Below, piece by piece: positions 1 through 5,396 of a stretch of DNA of 5,396 nucleotides. Below the pieces are notes generated by a model. It was not told the DNA's origin, did no database searches, and saw only the letters and a program-made list of their open reading frames with translations. The position numbers and the translations under genes are program-made. The stretch is from Nocardioidaceae bacterium (lineage in GTDB: Bacteria > Actinomycetota > Actinomycetes > Propionibacteriales > Nocardioidaceae), in assembly GCA_025966335.1 (NCBI GenBank), contig JAICRS010000207.1, forward strand, positions 1-5,396, read 5' to 3'. Each line of letters begins with the position of its first letter. The stretch's first letter is position 1.

Positions 1-687
1 CAGGGCGCGACGCGCGTCGCGTGCCTCCAGGGCCAGCTCGATCGCGTGGTCGAGGTCGCGGGCCTGCACGTCGAGGTAGCGGGTCTCGAGGCGCCGGTCG
101 ATGCGGTGCTGGTCGCACTCGACGCAGATCGCGACGCCGTCGTTCATCGTCACCGCGAGCGGCTGGGCGCCACCCATGCCGCCGAGGCCAGCGGTGAGCG
201 TGATGGTCCCGGCGAGCGTGCCGCCGAACGTCTTGTCCGCCACCGCCGCGAAGGTCTCGAAGGTCCCCTGGAGGATGCCCTGGGTGCCGATGTAGATCCA
301 CGACCCGGCGGTCATCTGCCCGTACATCGTCAGCCCGAGGTCCTCGAGCCGGCGGAACTCCTCCCAGTTGGCCCAGTCGCCGACCAGGTTGGAGTTGGCG
401 ATCAGCACACGCGGCGCCCACTCGTGGGTGCGCATCACACCGACCGGCTTGCCGGACTGCACGAGCAGCGTCTCGTCGTCGGCCAGCGTGGTCAGCGCGC
501 GGGTGATCGCGTCGAACGACGCCCAGTTCCGGGCGGCCTTGCCGGTCCCGCCGTAGACGACGAGGTCCTCGGGCCGCTCGGCGTTCTCGGGGTCGAGGTT
601 GTTCATCAGCATCCGCAGCGGCGCCTCGGTCTGCCAGCTGCGGGCGGTCAGCTCGGTGCCGGTGGCGGCACGTACTACTCGGCTCAT
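1..687 (-). CDS. hutU: Urocanate hydratase (urocanase), N-terminal 229 codons; 3' end beyond the window
   Basis: Catalyses the second step of histidine degradation, adding water to urocanate to give 4-imidazolone-5-propionate, using tightly bound NAD+ in the cytoplasm. The visible 229 residues carry strongly conserved urocanase blocks: LRMLMNNLDPENAERP (25-39 region), VVYGGTGKAARNW (43-55), the RVLIANSNLVGDWANW stretch (93-108), MYGQMTAGSWIYIGTQGI (121-138) and the glycine-rich GLGGMGGAQPLA (167-178) of the NAD-binding region. The family is usually about 550 residues, so more than half, including the catalytic cysteine known near residue 410 in the Pseudomonas enzyme, lies outside the window. 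The ATG at 687 is chosen because GAGGAG sits 7 nt upstream (695-700). An in-frame ATG at 720 would add 11 residues but lacks a comparable site. It follows hutH on the same strand after 70 bp, so co-transcription is likely. Confidence 0.97.
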   Translation of the reverse strand, partial: MSRVVRAATGTELTARSWQTEAPLRMLMNNLDPENAERPEDLVVYGGTGKAARNWASFDAITRALTTLADDETLLVQSGKPVGVMRTHEWAPRVLIANSNLVGDWANWEEFRRLEDLGLTMYGQMTAGSWIYIGTQGILQGTFETFAAVADKTFGGTLAGTITLTAGLGGMGGAQPLAVTMNDGVAICVECDQHRIDRRLETRYLDVQARDLDHAIELALEARDARRAL

Positions 688-694
688 CTCAGCT

Positions 695-700
695 CTCCTC
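695..700 (-). promoter_or_regulatory. Ribosome binding site of hutU
   Basis: On the minus strand the sequence reads GAGGAG followed by 7 nt and then ATG (687). This decides between the ATG at 687 and the in-frame ATG at 720. The surrounding leader (about 690-712) is almost entirely purine on the minus strand. Confidence 0.75.
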
Positions 701-757
701 GGTCTCTCTCCGGACGTCATGCGTTGTGGTTGTAGTGGGGGGCGATTCGGATGACGC

Positions 758-2296
758 TCACTGCAGGGGGCCGATCGCGTCCTCGACGGCTGCGACCACG
801 GCACCGGAGTGCACCAGGTCGAAGGCCGCCTCGATCTCGGGCGACAGGTGCCGGTCCGGGCCCGGACCCTCCACCCGGGTGCGCAGCAGGTCGAGCACCG
901 CCCCGGTCGCGGGCGACGGCTCGAGCGGCGCGCGCAGGTCGAGGGCCCGGGCCGCGGTGAGCACCTCGATCGCCACCACCCGGGTGAGCCCGTCCACGGA
1001 CTTGCGGAGCTTGCGGGCGGCGGACCAGCCCATCGAGACGTGGTCCTCCTGCATCGCGCTCGACGGGATCGAGTCGACGCTGGCCGGCACCGCGAGCCGC
1101 TTCATCTCCGAGACGATCGCGGCCTGGGTGTACTGCGCGATCATGTGCCCGGAGTCGACCCCCGGGTCGCCGGCCAGGAACGGCGGCAGGCCGTGACTGC
1201 GGGCCTTGTCGAGGAACCGGTCGGTGCGCCGCTCGGACATCGAGGCGACGTCGGCTGCGGCGATCGCGAGGAAGTCCAGGACGTAGCCGACCGGTGCGCC
1301 GTGGAAGTTGCCGTTGGACTCGACCCGGCCGTCGTCGAGCACCACCGGGTTGTCGACGGCGGAGTCGAGCTCGCGCTCGGCCACCCGCGCCGCATGCTCC
1401 ACAGTGTCCCGGGCAGCGCCCGCAACCTGGGGCGCGCAGCGCAACGAGTAGGCGTCCTGGACCCGGTTGCAGTCCGGCCCGCGGTGGCTCGCCACCACGC
1501 CGGAGTCGGCGAGGATCCGGGAGAGGTTGGCGGCCGACGCGGCCTGGCCGGGATGCGGCCGCAGCGCCTGCAGGTCCGCGGCGAAGACCCGGTCGGTGCC
1601 GAGCTGAGCCTCCACGGACATGGCCGCGGAGATGTCCACAGTCTTCAGCAGTCTCCGCAGGTCGGCGATCGCCAGCACCAGCATCCCGAGCATCCCGTCG
1701 GTGCCGTTGATCAGCGCGAGCCCCTCCTTGGCCTCGAGCTCGACGGGTTCCAGGCCCGCGTCGCGCAGGGCGTCCGCGGCGGGTCGGCGTACGCCCTCGG
1801 CGTCCCGGACGAACCCCTCGCCCATCAGCGCCAGCGCACAGTGCGAGAGCGGAGCGAGGTCGCCGGAGCAGCCGAGGGAGCCGTACTCGTGCACGATGGG
1901 GGTGATCCGGTGCGAGAGCAGCCCGGCCATCGTCTGCGCGGTCCGGGCGCGGATCCCGGTGTGGCCGGTGGCCAGCGTCGACAGCCGCAGCAGCATCAGC
2001 GCGCGGGTCACCTCCGGCTCGACCTCGGGGCCGCTGCCGGCCGCGTGCGAGCGGACCAGCGACTTCTGCAGCTGCGCGCGCATCTCGGTAGGGATGTGGC
2101 GGGTGGCCAGGGCGCCGAAGCCGGTGGAGATGCCGTACGCCGGGGTGGGCGCCGCCGCGAGCTCCTCCACCGCCTTGCGGGCCTGGTCGATCGCGGACAG
2201 GGCATCGTCCCCGAGCTCGACCGTTGCGCCGTCGCGCGCGACGGCGATGAGATCTTCGAAGGAAACCGGACCGACTCCGACTCGTACCTGCGTCAT
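758..2296 (-). CDS. hutH: Histidine ammonia-lyase (histidase)
   Basis: Removes ammonia from L-histidine to give trans-urocanate, the first step of the hut pathway; a cytoplasmic enzyme, normally a tetramer. The 512-residue length matches the family (about 510). Family-typical sites are present: YGISTGFG (Tyr54), RSHAAG (His84), the MIO-forming triad Cys143-Ser144-Gly145 inside GSLGCSGDLAPLSH, LINGTD (Asn197), VQDAYSLRC (Gln280, Tyr283, Arg286), SNGNFHG (Phe331) and QEDHVSM (Glu417). Relative to the Pseudomonas putida enzyme (Tyr53, His83, Asn195, Gln277, Phe329, Glu414, from memory) the offset is only 1-3 residues, which supports the chosen start. The MIO triad has Cys in place of the more common Ala. 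The ATG at 2296 has only weak ribosome-binding candidates (GGGGG directly before it, GGGAG 12 nt away); an in-frame GTG at 2332 would add 12 residues. It is the first gene of the leftward hutHU unit and diverges from the IclR regulator. Confidence 0.97.
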   Translation of the reverse strand: MTQVRVGVGPVSFEDLIAVARDGATVELGDDALSAIDQARKAVEELAAAPTPAYGISTGFGALATRHIPTEMRAQLQKSLVRSHAAGSGPEVEPEVTRALMLLRLSTLATGHTGIRARTAQTMAGLLSHRITPIVHEYGSLGCSGDLAPLSHCALALMGEGFVRDAEGVRRPAADALRDAGLEPVELEAKEGLALINGTDGMLGMLVLAIADLRRLLKTVDISAAMSVEAQLGTDRVFAADLQALRPHPGQAASAANLSRILADSGVVASHRGPDCNRVQDAYSLRCAPQVAGAARDTVEHAARVAERELDSAVDNPVVLDDGRVESNGNFHGAPVGYVLDFLAIAAADVASMSERRTDRFLDKARSHGLPPFLAGDPGVDSGHMIAQYTQAAIVSEMKRLAVPASVDSIPSSAMQEDHVSMGWSAARKLRKSVDGLTRVVAIEVLTAARALDLRAPLEPSPATGAVLDLLRTRVEGPGPDRHLSPEIEAAFDLVHSGAVVAAVEDAIGPLQ

Positions 2297-2349
2297 GCCC
2301 CCATTCCACTCCCTGGGCTCTCGGCTGACCACCTCGCGGGAACCACCAC

Positions 2350-2367
2350 CGTCTCGGATCCGAGACG
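2350..2367. promoter_or_regulatory. 18-bp perfect palindrome, candidate operator
   Basis: The sequence CGTCTCGGATCCGAGACG is identical to its own reverse complement over all 18 bases, and one further pair (2348/2369) matches beyond a single mismatch. It lies 54 bp upstream of the hutH ATG in the divergent region. Full twofold symmetry of this length is what a dimeric helix-turn-helix repressor recognises, and the adjacent IclR-family protein is the natural candidate. The link to that protein is inferred from position only. Confidence 0.6.
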
Positions 2368-2374
2368 TTACGCT

Positions 2375-2428
2375 CCGAGTTGTCAGAAGGGTGAGCGGCT
2401 ATGGCCACCCAGGAGTCTGACAACTCGG
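2375..2428. repeat. Perfect 13-bp inverted arms with 28-bp spacer, candidate paired operator
   Basis: CCGAGTTGTCAGA at 2375-2387 is the exact reverse complement of TCTGACAACTCGG at 2416-2428. The arm centres are 41 bp apart, close to four helical turns, so both would face the same side of the DNA. The spacer shares the same dyad axis (between 2401 and 2402) in part: GGC at 2397-2399 pairs with GCC at 2404-2406, and 20 of 27 positions in the whole element are symmetric. The right arm ends 16 bp before the regulator ATG, just upstream of its ribosome binding site. It could bind two repressor dimers, or fold as a hairpin in the regulator's mRNA leader if transcription starts upstream of it. Confidence 0.6.
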
Positions 2429-2444
2429 GAAGGGGTGAGGGGCG

Positions 2445-3203
2445 ATGGGACAGGTTCCGGCGGCGACCAGGACGTTGCGGGTGCTGCGGTTCCTGGCGAC
2501 CCAACCGGACCCGGTGACGCTGGACCGGCTGGCCCGCGCGGTCGGCCTGCCGCGCTCGACCGCCTACCACCTGGTGACGGCGATGATCGAGGAAGGGTTC
2601 GTCACGCACCTGGCCGAGGAGCACCGCTACGGGCTCGGAGTGGCGGCCTTCGAGGTCGGCAGCGGCTACTCGCGCCAGGAGCCCTTGCAGCGGATCGCGC
2701 GTCGTTACCTCGCCGGGCTGGTGGACACGGTGGGGCAGTCCGCGCACCTGGCGGTGCTGCACGGACGCGACGTCCTCTACGTGCTCGAGGAGCGGGCGCC
2801 GGGCCGGCCGCCGCTGGTCACCGATGTCGGGGTCCGGCTGCCCGCGCACCTGACTGCGAGCGGCCGAGCGATCCTGGCGGCGCTGCCGCAAAACCAGGTG
2901 CGGGCGTTGTACCCGGACCGGTCGGCGTTCGTGGACCGGCACGGCATCGGCCCCACGTCACTCAGCGCGCTGCGGTCGCTGCTGGTGGAGACCCGGCAGC
3001 GCGGCTACGCGAAGGAGGACGGCGAGGTCACGCCGGGGTTCGCGTCGGTGGCGGCCGTCGTCCTGGACCACAACGGGCACCCGGCGGCCGGGGTCGCGGT
3101 CACCTGTCGCAGCGAGGACACCGCCGCTCTCGATGCCTCGGTCGGGGCCACCCAGCACACCGCGGGCCTCATCAGCGCCCGGATCGGCGGCCGGCCGGCG
3201 TGA
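2445..3203 (+). CDS. IclR-family transcriptional regulator, probable hut regulator (HutR-like)
   Basis: A DNA-binding transcription factor of 252 residues, the usual IclR length. The N-terminal winged helix-turn-helix covers about residues 5-65, with VTLDRLARAVGLPRSTAYHL (24-43) as the helix-turn-helix and a wing near EEHRYGLG (58-65). The effector-binding domain follows, with the family signatures LPAHLTASGRAILAALP (132-148) and RGYAKEDGEVTPGFASVAA (186-204), then the closing GHPAAGVAVT (211-220). The ATG at 2445 is preceded by a purine-rich tract with GAAGGGG (9 nt away) and GAGG (4 nt away). It is transcribed divergently from hutH over a 148-bp gap rich in inverted repeats, so control of hutHU and of itself is likely. 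From memory, an IclR-type HutR has been described for the hut cluster of Corynebacterium resistens, which supports this assignment. The effector (histidine, urocanate or another intermediate) and whether it represses or activates cannot be read from the sequence. Confidence 0.92.
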   Translation: MGQVPAATRTLRVLRFLATQPDPVTLDRLARAVGLPRSTAYHLVTAMIEEGFVTHLAEEHRYGLGVAAFEVGSGYSRQEPLQRIARRYLAGLVDTVGQSAHLAVLHGRDVLYVLEERAPGRPPLVTDVGVRLPAHLTASGRAILAALPQNQVRALYPDRSAFVDRHGIGPTSLSALRSLLVETRQRGYAKEDGEVTPGFASVAAVVLDHNGHPAAGVAVTCRSEDTAALDASVGATQHTAGLISARIGGRPA

Positions 3204-3213
3204 CCTCAGCGCC

Positions 3214-3243
3214 GACAACTCGTTCTCGTTGCAACGGGATCGA
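3214..3243. promoter_or_regulatory. Third GACAACTCG copy plus imperfect 24-bp palindrome before the M19-like gene
   Basis: The 55-bp gap 3204-3258 contains GACAACTCG at 3214-3222, identical to bases 2419-2427 of the right inverted arm near hutH. Overlapping its end is an imperfect palindrome at 3220-3243, centred on the perfect 10-bp CGTTGCAACG (3227-3236), with 10 of 12 base pairs matching. There is no T-tract after it, so a Rho-independent terminator for the regulator gene is unlikely. An operator for the following gene is more plausible, but this is inferred. Confidence 0.4.
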
Positions 3244-3248
3244 CGAGT

Positions 3249-3253
3249 GGAGG
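3249..3253 (+). promoter_or_regulatory. Ribosome binding site of the M19-like gene
   Basis: GGAGG lies 5 nt before the ATG at 3259. It supports that ATG over the in-frame GTG at 3247, which the GGAGG itself would follow. Confidence 0.75.
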
Positions 3254-3258
3254 CGCAC

Positions 3259-5396
3259 ATGGCCGGCGACCGGAAGGACGAGAAGCAGGCGCGCAGCCGG
3301 CTGCGGTGGTCGGTCGGGCTCGCGTCCGGCGTCCTCCTCACCGCGGGCCTCGGCCTGCCGTCCTTCGGCGACGACGCCGCCCCGCCGCAGCGAACCGGCA
3401 GCGACGCCTTCGCGCGAGCCCACCTGGCGGCCGCGGCGGAGGCGTTGACCGCGACGGGTCACGACCACAGCGAGCACGACCACTCCGACCCGGCCACGAA
3501 GAACGCGGTGTCCCGCACCACCGGCGACACGGTCACCGCCGACACCCAGGACCCGACCACTTCCGGACAGGCCGCGGCGGCCCGGAAGGCGGTCGCCGCG
3601 CAGCGGGACGAGGCGGACCCCGAGCTCCTGCCGGTCGCGCGGGAACCGCGTCGGGACCGGCCCGAGGACCGGTACGCGATGGCGGGTGGCTGCTACGCGC
3701 TGCAGGCACCGGACGACAGATGGGTGGTCCGCGACGGTGCCGGGTTCGCCGCGTCCGCAACGCACATCGGCGCCGCGGAGCCGTTCCACTTCCAGGCCAC
3801 CGACCTCGGCAAGTACCTCCTCTTCGGCTCCGAGCACGACTTCGTCGCCCGCGCCCCGGGCGGCCCGCTGGGCCTTGTCGGTCCGGACCAGGTCGAGTCG
3901 GCCGACGCCCCAGGACAGGAGGCAAACTGGACCGTGACGGGCCGCGGTGCGACGTACCGCTTCACCCTCGGGAGCACCGGGCAGGGACTCGCCGTGGGCG
4001 ATGCCGGCGCGTTGGTGACGGCGACCAGCGGGGACCGGTTCGCGCTGCGGCGCACCGAGGGTTGCGCCACCTGGCCGGAGGTCGAGGTGAACGTGAGCGG
4101 CAGGACCTTCCGCGGCGCGTCCGACATCCAGGAGGTGCGTGGCTACCTCGACGCGCACACCCACGGGATGGCGTTCGAGTTCCTCGGAGGCGAGGTGCAC
4201 TGCGGCCGTCCCTGGCACCCGTACGGCGTGCAGCAGGCGCTCGTCGACTGCGAGGACCACCAGGTCGCCGACGGCAACGGGGCGGTTCTGGAGAACGTGC
4301 TCCGCAGCGGGCAGCCGGTCGGCAGCCACGATCCGGTCGGCTGGCCCACGTTCAAGGACTGGCCGGCGCCGGACTCGCTGACCCACGAGGGCACCTACTA
4401 CAAGTGGATGGAGCGCGCCTACCGCGGCGGGCTGCGGCTGTTCGTGAACCTGCTGGTGGAGAACAACAAGCTGTGCCAGCTCTATCCGCTGAAGCGGAAC
4501 TCCTGCGACGAGATGACCTCGATCCGGCTGCAGGCCGAGCGGATGCGCGAGCTCGAGCGCTACATCGACGCGCAGGCGGGCGGGCCGGGTGAGGGTTGGT
4601 ACCGGATCGTCACCGACCCGTTCCAGGCACGCCGGGTGATCAACGACGGCAAGCTCGCCGTGGTGATGGGCATCGAGACCAGTGTCGTCTTCGGCTGCAC
4701 GATGAAGGCCGACGTTCCCCAGTGCACCAAGGCCGACATCGACCGCCAGCTCGACGAGGTGCACGAGCTCGGCGTGCGGCAGATGGAGCTGGTCAACAAG
4801 TTCGACAACGCGCTGTCCGGCGTCGCCGGCGACGAGGGTACGACGGGCGTCGCGGTCAACACTGCGAACTTCCTGGAGACCGGCTCGTTCTGGGACATGC
4901 GGACCTGCCCGTCGACGTACCGACCCGACGTGCACGACAAGGAGCAGCTGGCTGCACCGGCTGGTGAGCCGTTCTCCCAACGGGACGGGCTGTTCGGCGC
5001 GATCCAGGACCAGTTCGGGGTGACCCCGCCGGCCCTCCCGCTCTACGCGAACGCTCCGCACTGCAACGCGCGCGGGCTGACCGGGCTGGGCGAGCACACG
5101 ATCCGCGGCATGGTGGACCGGAACATGATCTTCGACCCGGACCACATGAGCGTCACCGCCCGGAAGGCGTCGCTGGACCTGCTGGAGCGGCTCGACTACT
5201 CCGGCGTGGTCTCCAGCCACTCCTGGTCGACCCCGGACGCCTACCCGCGGATCTACCGGCTGGGCGGCGTGGTCACCCCCTACGCGGGCGACAGCACCGG
5301 CTTCGTCGACAAGTGGCAGCGCCACCTCGGCTGGGCCGACGATCGCTACTACTTCGGGTTCGGTTACGGCGCGGACATCAACGGCCTCGGCGCACA
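3259..5396 (+). CDS. Exported metallohydrolase resembling membrane dipeptidase (M19), with N-terminal accessory region; 3' end beyond the window
   Basis: 712 codons are visible without a stop. Residues 1-37 look like an export signal or membrane anchor: a basic start (KQARSRLRW) and a hydrophobic run (SVGLASGVLLTAGLGL). Residues 40-140 form a low-complexity linker with a His-rich patch (HDHSEHDHS, 68-76). Residues about 143-270 (GGCYALQ, FHFQATDLGKYLLFG) look beta-rich, perhaps a beta-trefoil or fascin-like domain. The catalytic part begins near 293. DAHTH (His300, His302), GIE (Glu473), LGVRQMELVNKFDN (504-517), DPDHMS (His629), SSHSWS (His654) and GYGADINGLG (Asp706) match in order the M19 elements: the first-strand HxD, the bridging Glu in GVEGG, LGMR..LTH, the DxxH and SHS histidines, and the GxDFDG Asp. 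Hydrolysis of a peptide or amide bond outside the cytoplasm is inferred; the substrate is unknown. Ten cysteines suggest disulfides. It lies 55 bp after the regulator on the same strand. It is much longer than a typical dipeptidase of about 350-400 residues. An amidohydrolase-superfamily enzyme is the alternative. Confidence 0.8.
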   Translation, partial: MAGDRKDEKQARSRLRWSVGLASGVLLTAGLGLPSFGDDAAPPQRTGSDAFARAHLAAAAEALTATGHDHSEHDHSDPATKNAVSRTTGDTVTADTQDPTTSGQAAAARKAVAAQRDEADPELLPVAREPRRDRPEDRYAMAGGCYALQAPDDRWVVRDGAGFAASATHIGAAEPFHFQATDLGKYLLFGSEHDFVARAPGGPLGLVGPDQVESADAPGQEANWTVTGRGATYRFTLGSTGQGLAVGDAGALVTATSGDRFALRRTEGCATWPEVEVNVSGRTFRGASDIQEVRGYLDAHTHGMAFEFLGGEVHCGRPWHPYGVQQALVDCEDHQVADGNGAVLENVLRSGQPVGSHDPVGWPTFKDWPAPDSLTHEGTYYKWMERAYRGGLRLFVNLLVENNKLCQLYPLKRNSCDEMTSIRLQAERMRELERYIDAQAGGPGEGWYRIVTDPFQARRVINDGKLAVVMGIETSVVFGCTMKADVPQCTKADIDRQLDEVHELGVRQMELVNKFDNALSGVAGDEGTTGVAVNTANFLETGSFWDMRTCPSTYRPDVHDKEQLAAPAGEPFSQRDGLFGAIQDQFGVTPPALPLYANAPHCNARGLTGLGEHTIRGMVDRNMIFDPDHMSVTARKASLDLLERLDYSGVVSSHSWSTPDAYPRIYRLGGVVTPYAGDSTGFVDKWQRHLGWADDRYYFGFGYGADINGLGA

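Larger units (their letters stand above)
2297..2444. promoter_or_regulatory. Divergent hutH / IclR-regulator control region
   Basis: This 148-bp non-coding gap separates the leftward hutH start from the rightward regulator start, so it must hold the promoters for both directions unless one gene lacks its own. It contains an 18-bp palindrome and a pair of 13-bp inverted arms, annotated separately. The pentamer CCGAG/CTCGG recurs at 2353-2357, 2360-2364, 2375-2379 and 2424-2428, twice as each dyad. Promoter hexamers are not clear. Each inverted arm includes TTGTCA, which resembles a -35 box, but no good -10 follows at 16-18 bp. A TAACGT hexamer on the minus strand (2370-2365) fits a loose TAnnnT -10 box for hutH and would place the start point inside the palindrome. 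Confidence 0.6.

Noticed and set aside
688..757. Possible separate promoter or small gene between hutH and hutU
   Set aside because: Only 70 bp, with no convincing promoter boxes or symmetric element; apart from the hutU ribosome binding site and a purine-rich leader I see nothing here.
2389..2410. Small inverted repeat GGGTG / CACCC inside the spacer of the 13-bp arms
   Set aside because: Only five bases per arm and on a slightly different axis from the larger element; expected by chance in GC-rich DNA.
717..2942. A 741-codon open frame on the minus strand covering hutH and part of the IclR gene
   Set aside because: It is in another frame on the hutH strand and antisense to the regulator. 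The translation is rich in Arg, Gly and Pro with no recognisable motif, the usual shadow in very GC-rich DNA.
3220..3243. Possible Rho-independent terminator after the IclR gene
   Set aside because: The symmetry is imperfect, the hairpin would have almost no loop, and no T-run follows. It fits an operator better than a terminator.
809..3448. An 879-codon plus-strand open frame running antisense to hutH and across the regulator
   Set aside because: It crosses clear genes in the wrong frame and shows only Arg/Gly/His-rich low-complexity sequence. HutH and IclR account for this DNA.
3306..4592. A 428-codon plus-strand frame inside the M19-like gene
   Set aside because: Arg/Gly/Pro-rich shadow of the real frame starting at 3259, with no family features.
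3172..5325. A 717-codon minus-strand open frame antisense to the M19-like gene
   Set aside because: The plus-strand frame has an export signal, ordered catalytic motifs, a good ribosome binding site and natural codon use. The antisense product has none of these.

Overview
The window is very GC-rich, with dense coding, strong third-position G/C preference and Shine-Dalgarno-like sites in front of most genes. Together with the protein types, this points to a high-GC actinobacterium. A Nocardioides- or Streptomyces-like relative is plausible, but this is an inference from composition and protein style, not a proof. I see no RNA genes, insertion sequences, CRISPR arrays or phage genes.

Left part (1-2296, minus strand): the first two steps of histidine utilisation. 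hutH (histidine ammonia-lyase, complete, 512 aa) is read leftward. It is followed after a 70-bp gap by hutU (urocanate hydratase), which runs off the left edge after 229 codons. They look like one leftward hutH-hutU unit turning histidine into urocanate and then imidazolone propionate. hutI and hutG-type genes would be expected beyond the left edge.

Middle (2297-3203): a 148-bp divergent intergenic region, then an IclR-family regulator (252 aa) read rightward. The intergenic DNA holds an 18-bp perfect palindrome and a separate pair of perfect 13-bp inverted arms 41 bp apart centre to centre. These are good operator candidates. The layout suggests that the IclR protein controls hutHU and its own gene.

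Right part (3259-5396, plus strand): a large open frame with no stop before the window edge (712 codons seen). It encodes an exported protein: an N-terminal hydrophobic export segment, a His-rich linker, a probable beta-rich domain, and a catalytic domain whose motifs line up in order with the metal ligands of membrane dipeptidase (peptidase family M19). It has HxH in place of the family's usual HxD. The 55-bp gap before this gene carries a third copy of the 9-base core (GACAACTCG) found in the inverted arms near hutH, next to an imperfect 24-bp palindrome, so shared regulation is possible. A speculative reading is that an extracytoplasmic hydrolase supplies amino acids or peptides whose histidine is then degraded by the hut enzymes.

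The hut genes and the regulator are familiar biology. The least explained items are the divergent M19-like exported protein and the layered symmetric DNA around the regulator.
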